Assembly (NCBI GenBank): GCA_002633005.1
Contig: NMRA01000404.1
Coordinates: 4,714-68,713, forward strand
DNA length: 64,000 nt
Direction: 5' to 3'
Source of the DNA: Phoronis australis
Taxonomy: Eukaryota; Phoronida; Phoronidae
Of this stretch, positions 46,771 to 58,191 are shown piece after piece. Positions within the stretch are counted from its first letter, which is position 1. Every line of letters begins with the position of its first letter. A model generated the notes under the pieces. It searched no databases. It worked only from the letters and a program-made list of their open reading frames with translations, and was not told where the DNA came from. The position numbers were made by a program, and so were the translations under genes.

Positions 46771-49700
46771 CCATTTTTGCTGTTTTTCGAGTCTCATTGG
46801 CGTCCAACGAAACCATTCTAAGGATGATTTTGAAAATTCGCGTATATGTTCTCAGTATGAAGAGGACGGCTGATGATAACCACTTTGACTACTGTGGCAC
46901 CTCCTGGTGGTAGCTTTGTTTTGTTTTGTACCCATAGCTGCATCTCCTAAACACACTGCCCGATCTTTATTAAATTTAGTGGTTGTGTAATATATGAAGT
47001 TAACAACGGTCTTTCAGGCAGATCCAATGAACGCTGTGCCCCATAGTATCAATTTTCCGTTTTCCTTTGTTTCTCTGATGGTCCTTGACAGATTCTATGA
47101 AATTTTGTAGATAACTTTCTATTAAAAAAGCGATGCATGTTCTCGTTTTCAAATGGATTGAACGTTTTTGCACCATCTAGTGGTCATTTTTATGAAACAA
47201 ATAAACAACCCTAGAAGCACACCGTTTGCTTTGGATTCATGGGCATATTTCAACGCTCTGCGTTGCTCTTGTGAAATTTGTTAAATAGGTTTCTATGAAA
47301 GAAGCCATGACAAGTTCCCGTTTTTGGATGGATTTGACTCATTTTGCGCCATCTAGTGGCCATTTCTGTGATACAAATAAACAGCCCTAGAAGCACACTG
47401 TGTGCAGTGCCTTCGTGGGTGAATTTCAATGCCCCGCGTTGTTCTTATATTGTATTCTGTTTTTTGTTGTCCTCGGTATCTTTGAAACTCCTTCATTGGC
47501 TGATTTTTATGCACCCACATATTTATATTGGGACGCATTGTGTCGTCATCTCTGGCTGTCCGTTCGCTGCTCTATCTCAAAAACCCCATGACGTATGTTC
47601 ATGAAATTTTGCACATGTGTTTCTTCTGTAAATGGGATGGTATTAGCTAACTTTCGGGCGGATCCGGCTACTGGTGTGTCCCCTAGTGGCATTTTTAGTT
47701 TTTTACGGTTACCTCTAAGTACTCAACGGATTTTCATAAAATTCAGTATGTAGTCTTTTATGAGTGAGGTGACACTATTCTCTTATTTTCGGATGGATGC
47801 GACTTAGTTTGCGCCACTCAGTAGCCATTTTTACTGTTTTCGAGTCAAATTTTTTGTGTCCACACCTCTATCAACCAAATCGCTCAAAGAATGATTGTGA
47901 AAATTGGCATGTACGTTTTTACTATGAAGTGGATGGCTGAGGATGATTTTCCAACGACTTTGGTTACTGTGGTGCCTCCTCGTGGCAGTTTTGTTCTTTG
48001 CGCCTATGCCTGTCCTAAACCGTTCGCAGGATCTTTACTTTATTTAGTAAGTGTATTCATATGATGTTAACAATGGATGACGACGACTTTCGGACAGATT
48101 TGACTACTCGTGTGCCACCTAGTGGCAATTCTATTTTTTATGTTTATCTCTGTATCTTCAAAGGTCCTCAACGTGTTTTCATAAAATTTGGCCTACAGGC
48201 ATGTTTTAATGAGGTGACGCAATCTCTCCATTTTCAGATGGATTCGACCTAGTTTGCACCACCTTTAAGTCTCCATTTTTTATTGTTCTCAAGGGTGCTT
48301 TTGGCGTCCACTCGTCTATCGATCAAACTGCTTTCAGGATAACTGAAAATTGGCATGTATGTTTTTGTTACAAAGTGGCCGGCTGATGATGATTTTCCAA
48401 CGACTTCCACTACTGTGGCGCTTCCTAATGGCAGTTTCATATTTTTTATGCTCATGGCTGTATCTCCTAAACAGTTTGCAGGATCTTTATTTAATTTAAC
48501 AACTGTATGAATATGATGTTGACAACAAATGACAACGACTTTTGTACGGATCTGACTTCTGATATCCCCCCTAAAGGCAATTTTATTTTCTTACGTTTTA
48601 ACTCTGTATGTTCAAAGGTCCTCAACGGATTTTCATAAAATTTCAAATATAGGCATCTATTGGCGAGGTGACGTTTTCTTCCTGTTTTCGAATGGAATCA
48701 AGGTATTTTGTACCACCTGGTGGCCATTTTTGCTGTTTTCGAATCTTGTTTTTGGCGTCCACCTTTCTATCAACCAAATCATTCTAGGGATGGTTTTAAA
48801 AATTGACATATATGTTCTCAGTGTGAAGGGGACGTTTGATGATGGTGACTAACTATTGTGGCACCTCCTAGTGGTAGTTTTGTTTTGTTTTGCGCCCATG
48901 GCTGTATCTCCTAAACCCACTGCAGGATGTTTATTAAATTTAGTGAGTGTATTTATAAGAAGATAACAACAGATGATGACTTTCAGGCAGATCCAACAGA
49001 CGCTGTGCCCACTTAAGTGGCAACTTCATTTTATTCTGTTTTCCTTTGTTTCTCTGAAGTTCCTTGACACATTTTTATGAAATATGGCATGTTTCCGTTT
49101 TTGTTAGATTTTACATTTTTGGCCATTTTTGATACAAATGAATAACCCTAAAAGCATACCATTTGCGAAGCATTTGTGGGCGCATTTCAACGCTCCGCGT
49201 TGCTCTCGTTACGAAATAAGTAGGTTTCAGTTAGAGTCGACAGGTTCCCATTTTCTATAGATTCGACATATTGTAGCCATTTTTATTATCATGAAATTTT
49301 CGGGCGGATTTAACATATTCTGTGCTAATTGGTGGCCATTTTAAAAATTGTTCAGTAGGTTTTTGATATCACCAAACCTCTTGAAGGATCATTATTAAAA
49401 TTTGGAGATGTATTTCTGATGAGAAGACCTTGGCTGACGTCGATATTCGGAGGTGTTCAACTACTCTGGCGTCCTCTAGTGGTGTTTTTTGCATCCACAG
49501 GTTTATCTCCTATACTGTTTGTAACATCTTTTTGAAATTCAGCAAATGTGTTCCTGTGGAGATTTCAACAGATGACGGTGAGATTCAGACCAATCCAACT
49601 ACAGCTGTGCTCCGTAGTGGCACTGTTACTTTTTTGTTTGCTTGATGCTTTGGCAAACAACTTTCTATTGTGAAGACGACAACACCTTCCCTTTTTTGTG

Positions 49701-50130
49701 ATGGATTTGATGTATTCTGCACCAACTTATGGCCATTTTTATTGTTTTTAGTCTGTTTTTTCTGTCTGCTTATATATCTGCTAAATTGATCAGAGGATCA
49801 TTATGAAAATTGGAAGATATGTTTCTAAGGACGTGAGCATGACTGACATGGATTTTCAGATGGTGCTTCAGTGACATTTTTCCGCATGTACGGCTGTATA
49901 TCCTTAACCCCTTGCAAGTTGTTTTTGAAATTTTGCTATTGCATTCCTATTAAATTGATAGCAGGCGGACGAATTCAACTAACTCTGTGGTTCCTAAAGG
50001 CTGTTTGTTTTTTAAGTTTGCCTTTGTGTCTTTGGATTTGTTTTGCAGATTTTCATAAAATTTGGCAAAATAGTTTTGAGAGACGATTACTCCTTACCAC
50101 TATGTCGTCTAAGGCCATTTTTTCCTATTT

Positions 50131-50605
50131 TTTAAAAAATTTTTTGTTCAAATATTTATTATCATTGATAAACAAGTACAAAAACAAACAAACAGATGAG
50201 TACATCCATTCATTCACGCATGCGCACCTCAGGAGAGAGCATTCTCGTATATCATATAAAGTAAAACTAAGTGCTACATTGAGTTAACAGGAACAATCAA
50301 ATTTTGCCATTTCCCAGAGAAGCTGTCATACACAAAATTTTTATGTGCAATTAATTTTTCAGCATTATATTACTCATAAATATATGTAACAAACTTGTTA
50401 ATATTTTGTATTTATTGTGACATCTCTCATTGTAAATGTACTGTTTGGCTAGTAATAGCAAAATGTTAAATAAAAAACCACCTGTCTCATAAAGTCCAAG
50501 AATAACAGGTTTGTAAGAGAGACAGTAGGGAAGCTGAATGAGACACTTATGAAGTATTAAAAACGGGACGATCGCCGCACAAATAAAAAAGTTCATGTTC
50601 CATTC
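50131..50605. other. No recognisable gene
   Basis: AT-rich sequence after the array; the 90-codon minus frame at 50351-50623 has no motif. Confidence 0.35.
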
Positions 50606-50608
50606 AAC

Positions 50609-50636
50609 GTTTCGTCTTTTCATTAGACATCATCAG
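50609..50636 (-). ncRNA. Hammerhead-ribozyme-like core
   Basis: The minus strand reads CTGATGA, then a stem-loop with a 4-bp GTCT/AGAC stem, then GAAAC. This is the order of the conserved hammerhead core (CUGAUGA, stem II, GAAA). One unpaired T lies between CTGATGA and the stem, and I could not identify a convincing stem III partner and cleavage triplet upstream. Hammerheads of this kind are known from Penelope-like and related retroelements, consistent with the repeat-rich context. Confidence 0.35.
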
Positions 50637-50639
50637 GAT

Positions 50640-50978
50640 CATATTTGCAACAATTTAGGACAACAAGTGCCATAGAGTGAAGTGAGAGATACATAGAATA
50701 TTGTCAGTAGTCTTATTGTGGTCAAAAACTGATTTAATTACTTATGAAGTAGTTTTCCGAATTGCTTTCAAAAATCTTGTTCAGGGTGACATTCCCAAAA
50801 AAGGTATGACAGGGTCTCTGGAACTCTGGCACATAAATTAGAATCCTGAACTTAGATTTTCACTAAAAAGTATTTGTTGCAATAATCCTGTGTAATATTC
50901 TTAATTGCAATAATCTGATATTGGGATCCTTTGTAATTTCATAAGGTAATGGGTATATTTTCTTCCAATCTAAACTAC
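50640..50978. other. No recognisable gene
   Basis: AT-rich; nothing identified. Confidence 0.35.
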
Positions 50979-51030
50979 CGTATTTGCCCTAATGAGCGCC
51001 CATGTCCCAGTGTTTTCCACATCTGAAAAT
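50979..51030 (+). mobile_element. Element C terminus only
   Basis: TACCGTATTTGCCCTAATGA then GCGCCCATG and GTTTTCCACATCTG. The sequence then leaves the C pattern, so only an end, or a diverged relative, is present. Confidence 0.45.
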
Positions 51031-52030
51031 CTAAACAGGTCGCACGTGTAAAAACTGCAACGTGCCGTAACCGCGCGGCGGTCAACGTTCTCCATAAGCT
51101 AGTGTGCACCTAATTTTTACCCACGCATTCTAATAGTAATGCTCAGTAGTGCAAACAAATAACTGTTCGTTCAAGTTTTTATTTTTAAAATTTGGACTTA
51201 TTCACAAACACATCACATAACTCATTTGTTTGGTCAATGACTTTGAAATGGAAGTCTACAGAGGTGTTTCAAACAGTATGGGGAAATGTTGTACTCAATA
51301 ATTGTGAAGTCAATGTCAACTAAGTACAAAAAGTCTAACACAGAAGTAAACTTTTCTCACAAAGTAGACGGTTGCAGTGAAGTGTCTTTGTAAAGCCAGT
51401 CACATTTTTATGTCTTGATACGTTTTCCCTTATTCTGTAAGTGTAATGTCTTGCACAGCATTCTTATAGTCTGAATTCTATGTTTTGAAGCTGGTACAAC
51501 ATTAAACATCTGAACTACCATAACTCTTGTTAAAACTGCACAATATGTGAGTCCTCCCTTATGAATACAAATTAGGTAGGGTAAACAAAGCAATTCACGT
51601 GGGTTTTCCTTCTACTTGGACGGTTAGTGTTAAGCCTATTGATGACAACCAATATTTCTACTGGATTATGATGACAAACGCTTGCAACTATGGAATTCCC
51701 ATAATTTTCAGGATAGTCACTAACTCATTCTTCCACATGAGAACCATCTATTCTCAAGTTAGAGCGAATTGTATTGCCGATGTCTGAAGTTGTCGGCAAA
51801 ACTTCTGTTCACCATTTGTGACACAGATATTTGCGATTCGTTGACCGAGCCCGGCAATATCACCACCATCCGGACCTGGATTATCTGTCGTATCTTCATC
51901 TGAGTCAACGTCAGTTTCTGAAACATCTCTCGGTTTTTACAATAATCCTTAGGATTAGCAGTCCTTCGCCTTCCTGCGGCAGACAACATTTCTGATTATG
52001 TAGAATGCGCATGTCAATCGCTGATGGAAA
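51031..52030. other. No recognised gene; one acidic open frame
   Basis: On the minus strand around 51775-51990 a frame opens with MLSAAGRRRTANPKD. An overlapping frame reads ETDVDSDEDTTDNPGPDGGD and continues GLGQRIANICVTNGEQKF. An acceptor-like TTTCAG lies at the switch. I recognise no family; it may be a decayed exon or chance. Confidence 0.2.
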
Positions 52031-52033
52031 CTA

Positions 52034-52180
52034 AGTGTGCGTTCAGTAACGCTCTATGCTAGGACCTATAGCTAAAAGTTAGCCAATCACGTAATCTTAT
52101 TGAAAATACACGGCATTATCTCACGTAATCTCACGAAGTCTTGCTTTTTACCGAGGTCTTAGCGTTACTGAATGGGAGGC
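52034..52180 (-). mobile_element. MITE family L, inverted copy
   Basis: GTGCGTTCAGTAACGCT at the left and AGCGTTACTGAATGGGAGGC at the right are the reversed ends of the 55983 copy. The interior shares CACGTAATCT and GAAGTCTTGCTT words. It is more diverged than the copies at 1 and 55983. Confidence 0.65.
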
Positions 52181-53230
52181 AGGATAGAATTCACTATTGT
52201 AAGGACCAAGCTAGGTAAACAAGACACTGCGAGATTACGTGTTTTTGGCTATAATTTCTCAGTGCGAGACATATATTTTGAACTTTTCACAGTGACGTCA
52301 CCTGCTGTCCCAAGTCTTGGAATACTCCCCTGAAACTGCAAACATTACGCACGGCCACTACTGAAGTTGAGTTTGCGAATGGCTTGACAGATTTTTAGAG
52401 GGAGTATGCGCCACAGATATAATGTTCATGCTGCCAATGAAACTCCTTATAAGGCAATGAGATGAACTCGGTCAATCTCAATGGGCCGGTGGCACCAAAA
52501 GTAACCAATAATTTTCATCTAAGTGAGAAATACACATGAATGAGAACCATCAAAAGCAGTTTCATGCAAATGTTTGTTGAGACTGATATTGGTAAAGTCT
52601 GTGACGTGGGGCCCACGGATTATTGAAAAATGTGCTACAAAAACTAAAATCTGGCCTCCCAAAAGATGGTCGTTGTAAAAACTGCTGCTCAATAGGGTCT
52701 TTGCTGACAGCATATGCTTTGCAGAACTAACCATGGAGCCATAATTATTTTCAATGGGTAATATGATCAGTTGTCGGCCGAACACAAAAAGGTGACTACA
52801 AAAGCGAATAGGCCTAATGTAACGATCCGATCCACGACTTCCGTGCCGGAATGCACCTACAGTGAGCAGGTAGTGGATTAGGCCTATAGGTAGCACTGGG
52901 CCTTTGTTTAAATTCAATTGACTATGGCTAGTTGAATTGAAAAGATTATTTATGCGCCATTAATTGATTAGTGGCCTGGTCTGCCACTTGCAGTGAGACT
53001 GGTGCTTAGACTTTCCTCAACTGACCACTTAACCTTTATTCAGTTTCAGTGGGCTGAGGCCAGTTGCTATCAAGCGTAATTTGAACCACTGAAGACCATA
53101 TTAACAAGGACGACGCCTTTTTACAAAGTAGTTACTATATTCAGGTCACGGGATTTTTAAACGGGACGCGGGACATTTAAACAGGCCGTGCGTTCGGCCA
53201 AACAGGACGCTGCGTCATGTTAAAAGTGGT
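52181..53230. other. No recognisable gene
   Basis: The 132-codon minus frame at 52519-52917 is among the longest in this part but has no recognisable domain or splice context, and low complexity does not explain it. I leave it unassigned. Confidence 0.25.
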
Positions 53231-53232
53231 AG

Positions 53233-54541
53233 TGGAGAACACCGCCCCTATTAGCGCCCCCTCATGTGTTTTCAGACTTTGCTAAATTAAGCGCCCAGTC
53301 CATGAATATGTACATGCAAAAAATGCCTTACCTACAGTTCTTAAATTCCACAGTAACATCTTCAATTTATCATTAAGATCCGACAATCCTGAAAAAATCA
53401 TTGTGCACGGAATTTGTAGACCACGAGCCTCGCCGCTGTCGGTATTTAGCCATGACTATACACTTCAAACTTCCGCCGTGCTTTAAAAAGAACACAAGCG
53501 CAAATCGAAGACTAATAAAAACTTGACCTTTGTTCAGGTAAAAGCACGTGGCCAGGAAGCGCACGCTACATTCAAGTACATGTACCAGTCATCGGAGATT
53601 AGTGTTCGGAAACTACCTATTCATGAAACGGGTAGCATAGCATCGGCAAGAAATAAATACTGGCACTTATATCTGAAAGTTTTTAATACCGTAAAAAACT
53701 TTTGCATTTTTTGAAGGGGGAATTATTAAATTAGTCGTAATTCATGTTTTTGCTGTCAAAATGAACCACTGATAGTGAACACTTCCGTATCCTATACCTT
53801 CCGAATCTCCCGAAAAATAACTTGCATCCAGTCACCCAGGGACTCAATATTAGCCTTACCAAGACACTTCTTGAACGTTTTTTAGCAGATGAGATCAACA
53901 AGTGCTAAATAAAACATGTTCTGCTTTACTGCTTATGTTAATTTCCTTAGTTGCAATGAACACCTAGATCGTTGCATCGCTTTTACTCTGGCAAATGAAC
54001 TCTGATGACACGCACGCTGACTTGCTCACTCACACAATACGCAGACGAACTTCAAAGCAAACATCACATGACAACAACGTGTGTTCGTCCAGAGATTTTT
54101 CTCACGTTGCGGAGCACGATCTAGCGCAGATTTGGACTTAATATGCTGTTAATCCTAACTCCACAGGAACTTAAGAATCGAAAACTTACGGTGGACTTCA
54201 TGTAATTTGTTCATCAAAACTATTTTTACTCAAGAATTCAAGTTGACCTATCGGTGATTGCAAGGCAGCAATGCATCAGTTGGCGAGTTTTCGCACTGGA
54301 TTTTCTGAAAAATGCTCATAATTTAACAACAAAGTTTAATAGCAATGCACTGCAAATTTGTAGAAACTCTGTCATAGGTTACAGATGAGTCACAGAGCAT
54401 AAATTTGATGAAGTTTAGCTTACGATTTCACTTGTTTCGGAGACCGGACTTTGACCTTTTTTGGGCTGTAATAAGCGCCCCCGGCCTTCCTGAGGCAAAT
54501 TTTTAAGCGCCCTGGGCGCTTATTAGGGTGAATACGCTATC
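53233..54541 (+). mobile_element. TA-flanked element C, near full-length copy
   Basis: Collinear with 33523-34979 in the same orientation. The left terminus is damaged (CCCCTATTAGCGCCCCCTC) and the right end reads GGCGCTTATTAGGGTGAATA. No transposase. Confidence 0.65.
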
Positions 54542-54780
54542 TCTTAACTCTATTTCCCGTGTATACTCTGACTTAGAAGGTTTCTATTCGCATCTTTCTG
54601 TAAGTGAGTAATCGCAAAAGGCAGGCAAGGAGAATTAGACATTAAATAACACTTTTAAATTTACTTTGAAGTAGGACTTTTTTAAAAACCTTTTTAGAAC
54701 AGAAAAAATCATTATTTGCTACAAAGTTGGTTCTTACATCGTACCCATTTATCGTATGGTCTAAACTACCGAAACCAACA

Positions 54781-55184
54781 TCAGAGGTATAGATATCTCT
54801 GATACAAACCAAAACTTATATTGAATACTTGTGCCTGACTTATCCCCATGTTACTATTAAACCACAAAGGTTGATTCAAAAAGTCTTCTTTACTCGTAAC
54901 AATTATTTTCTTATACTTCCAAATACGCCGTGGCAGTAGGAAATTATCAATTAGAGTCAACTTTAACTTAATAAAGTCATCTCCAAATGAAACCAAATTT
55001 TAGATGCAGGGCTTTCAAGATATCTACGGGCCATGGCAAGTTTTAAGGCTTTGCTGAAAGTATGTATATTAACCATATAAAGTCCCCTTGATTTATTATT
55101 ACAATCCTGCCATACATATCTAAAGAATATCATACTCAATTCGTCGAAGACTTTTACTGGTGGATTTGATAAATTTGACAACAA
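54781..55184 (-). pseudogene. L1/Tx1-like LINE ORF2 C-terminal fragment
   Basis: Two overlapping minus frames, joined by a frameshift near 54970-54995. The first reads NLSNPPVKVFDELSMIFFRY, then VWQDCNNKSRGLYMVNI and KALKLAMARRYL. The second reads MVSFGDDFIKLKLTLIDNF and later PLWFNSNMGISQAQVFN. This is the conserved region after the reverse transcriptase domain of L1/Tx1-type elements (pattern F-x-x-F-x-W...GGL-x-x-x-D/N-I...K-A-L-K and EPLWYN-x-x-I). The catalytic part is missing, so the copy is dead. Confidence 0.6.
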
Positions 55185-55199
55185 AAATTAAGTTTAGAA

Positions 55200-55980
55200 A
55201 TAGCTAATGTTTTAATAGACCTAACTCACGCGGCGGACATTAAAATCCAATGTGAGACTCACTGCGATAACCAAAGCAGAAGTTGACATTGCGTGAGTTA
55301 AATGGTCAGTCTTTCGAGTCCCACCTGGATATTAAAGTCCTTGTCTCATGCGTTGTTAACCCTTATTACATGGTTAGAAGATGTTATAAGGATCCAAGAA
55401 GTACCTACCCCATAACTAATACACGATCCGTACTCGAAAACAGTTTAAATGAATGCGCCACTCACGATTCGCACCCGAAGAAACACCGCCATTTTGAACT
55501 TGCCGCGAACCCGGAAGTACAATTCATTCAGGAACCCAGGCCGAGAAAACGCCGTCAGTGCGACTCGAGCAGTGCCTGTACTGTTACCAGCCAGCAAACG
55601 GGGATAAAATGATCGACAGCGCGCCTTAATTTTAATAAAATCAAACTACAGACAATTTTATCGAATTTGCTGAAGAAATGTGGCGAATAAATTTTGACAG
55701 AAATTATTTTGCCAGACTCGGGACCGCAGCCTATCGGACCCGGTGCGGATCGAGACCAGACACTGGCGAACGGTAAATGCATGCGGTTGCAAGCTGTTTT
55801 GTCGAAGTAAAATGGTCAAATGATAAATGCTGCATATATTCAAGGGTAGTTTCAGACACTTGCATGAAATTACGGGCTGGTTAGTCCTGTGTCACACTGC
55901 CGCGGCAGACCTTAGTTAGCCTCAGTCACCAGCTACCAGTGAAGACTATAGTCAAAATACAGCTTGTTAGTAGGCCTATA
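55200..55980. other. CpG-containing stretch, no recognised gene
   Basis: A short inverted repeat (TAACTCACGC near 55221 facing GCGTGAGTTA near 55301) brackets about 80 bp. 55470-55760 is richer in CG than its surroundings and has a 109-codon plus frame (55283-55612) ending in a basic PRPRKRRQ segment with no known domain. A first exon or promoter is possible but unsupported. Confidence 0.25.
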
Positions 55981-55982
55981 CA

Positions 55983-56135
55983 GCCTCCCGTTCAGTAGCG
56001 CTAGGACCTCGCTAAGAAGCAAGACTTCGCGAGATTACGTGAGATATTGCCGTGTATTTTAAATGAGAACATGTGACTTTGACTAGGATTTTGCAAGGTC
56101 CTAGCGTAGGTCCTAGCGTCTACTGAACGCACGCC
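55983..56135 (+). mobile_element. MITE family L, complete copy, 153 bp
   Basis: The left end GCCTCCCGTTCAGTAGCGCT and the right end TAGCGTCTACTGAACGCACG are inverted imperfect termini of about 25 bp. The interior is nearly identical to positions 1-126. No coding capacity; target duplication unclear. Confidence 0.75.
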
Positions 56136-56770
56136 AGCTTTGCGCCAAGACTACCCTTAGGCCTAACTGGTCGCTGGCCACAAACACAAAAAACACGAAA
56201 ATTGAACAAAGTTTCTTTTTTGTAGCAACGTTTGTCAAAATGTATCAACGTTAAATCTTCACAAATTACAAAGTAGCCGATTGAACATGCCTTTCAGTTC
56301 AGCAAAAGTCGACATTGTAGGTGCCGCCAGAAATGAGACGAAGTCCAACGGGAATTGTGAGCACATTTATCACTTAATGAGTAACAACTGCGAGGCTGAA
56401 ATTTGGTGAACACTGCTAAATCGTGCAGAATAGTAAGTAAAGATATGTCTAACTAAATTTCACCGTAATTTGTTGGCGAAAACAATTTACACAAAGTTTT
56501 AAACTCGTAACTCATCCCGCTGTCCTCCAATATGGCCGACGCGATCCAAACAAAGTGACCCAAATTTCGCCACAAAACTTGCAATAACTTTACAGTGCTT
56601 GCCCCGATTTTGATACTTTTTCGATTTTTACTGAGTAGAATGTACTACCTTTCCGATGATAGCAAAGTACTTTTTCAAAACGAGGAAAAAAATAAAACCG
56701 AAAAAAAATTGGTTCGACCCATATTGGTTCCTAGGTTCGACCGGCCTACGTAAGGAACTAAACACCAATG
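56136..56770. other. No recognisable gene
   Basis: Unique-looking sequence with a CCAATATGGCCGACGCGATCC block near 56527. No coding motif. Confidence 0.35.
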
Positions 56771-56774
56771 CTAT

Positions 56775-57185
56775 TTTAACATACTAAGTACGCGTAACAT
56801 TCCAAAAAAAATAACGACCACTAACTACAAACTATAAATACACTACATATGCAAACGAATCACGATATATTACTAATAAAACAAAATAATGAAGACTTTT
56901 CGAGCAAGCCATAGCACATTCAGTTACAAGGAAAAAATGGCGGCGTTCAGGACAAGTTCCTGAACTGATGAGCCGGAAATGTGGGTACGGAAATAACCGA
57001 TGACAACCGGTAATCATACGCTCAGAGAAAAGGGTCAAATACGGTTGAAAAATCGCTTTTGGCAAGAAAGGCGAAAAGAATGTAAAGAAAGGGTGTCGAA
57101 AATAAGATTTTATGTAGTAAGTATTTTCGGATACCAGAACCACATGGGCAGTTTGCAACAAGGACTTTAAATCTTAAAAATATGT
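56775..57185 (+). repeat. Inverted repeat K, left arm
   Basis: About 400 bp that match 61615-62035 in reverse complement, including TACGGAAATAACCGATGA, AAAAAATGGCGGCGTT and CACTACATATGCAAACGAAT words. The arms enclose 4.4 kb. They could be long inverted ends of one element or two separate copies. Confidence 0.65.
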
Positions 57186-58185
57186 CGATAATTTACTACA
57201 GAAACGTAGAAAAATACATTATTTAGAGAACAGTCAATGCACCAAAGAGTTGTCTGACGAAAGGATAAATTTTTTCGGAAAACTAGCTTCGAATCATAAA
57301 AAGTAAATGTGACCAAATTGCGGTGATCGTAGTGTTACGGATTAGATATTGTGGTGAATGCAGGTTTACGTTTCTTCTAACTTGTAAATTGTTGATAATG
57401 CTTTCTACACGAACCAGGTCATCTGCTCATATTGTTATAAGATAGTAAAACTACTAAAATTAAAACAGCGGGCATCGGTTCTAAAATATATTAAAATATC
57501 CCCACGTTTCGAGCGATGCGCTCTTTGTCAGGGGTGTGCTACAGCACTACTTCTTGAGGGGCCTCATTATCCGAGGGCAAAGGTGCCTATGTCTTCTCAG
57601 AGGGAAATTTTTTCGTTGAGTGAGGGGAAAAATCTACCTCCCGATCACCATCAATAGCACCCTCGCCCTTATTGCAAGTTCTCATAGGCTCTGTCTCAAG
57701 TAGCATTTTGTGCTCTTTCAAATTGTCACCTGTGTGGTTAGGTGATTTGAACTTCGAAGAGAAATTTTCAATCACTAGGGGAATTCGCGTGATTTTTGAA
57801 TATTTTTGAGAGGGGAATAGGGATGATATTCAGCCCCAAAATCGAGGGACTGTCACATTGAGTAAGGATATGGGTCTCCCAGTTTTTCAAATAATGTTTA
57901 CTTTGATCTGCTCCCTAAGGGTCCTTTATGCAGGTATCACTCCCTCTTTCTGTGTTGATGATAAATGACCAACAACAAAACCAATATTAAGTGAGTGAAC
58001 AACGAAATGTCCAATGTCAGCCCAAAAAAATTCAGAAATTCTGAAAAACTATCAGAGTCTGTGCTGTTGTTGTTTTTCATTTTTTCAAGCATTGAGTAAC
58101 TTTTTCATGTGTAAGGAGAGAGCCTTCTAATATTTCTTTTTTCAGTCTCATTTTTATGATACAAATAAACACCCCTAGAAGCACA
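57186..58185. other. No recognised gene; hammerhead-like motif variant
   Basis: At 57507-57531 the minus strand reads CTGACAAA, a perfect 5-bp GAGCG/CGCTC hairpin, then GAAACG, the layout of a hammerhead core with one key G changed to A. The adjacent minus frame at 57587-57775 has no clear domain. This may be the 3' part of a decayed Penelope-like element. Confidence 0.3.
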
Positions 58186-58191
58186 TGTTTG

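Larger units (their letters stand above)
45380..50130 (+). repeat. Family B tandem array with CTCF-like motif in each unit
   Basis: About 30 or more diverged units of roughly 140-150 bp, each anchored on CCTAGTGGC. They form a higher-order trimer of about 430 bp with three unit types, recognised by GGCGCCTCCTAGTGGCAG, TGTGCCCCCTAGTGGCAAT and GCGCCACCTAGTGGCCATTT. All are in one orientation. The units share AAAATTTGGCA, CTCCTAAAC and GACGGATTTGACT words, so all come from one ancestral unit. Leader sequences recur at 45714 and 47509, so the region may be several adjacent elements. Units become degenerate after 49000. No protein is encoded. Confidence 0.8.

Noticed and set aside
52519-52917. 132-codon minus frame
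   Set aside because: No recognisable domain, homologous copy or splice context; kept only as unassigned sequence.
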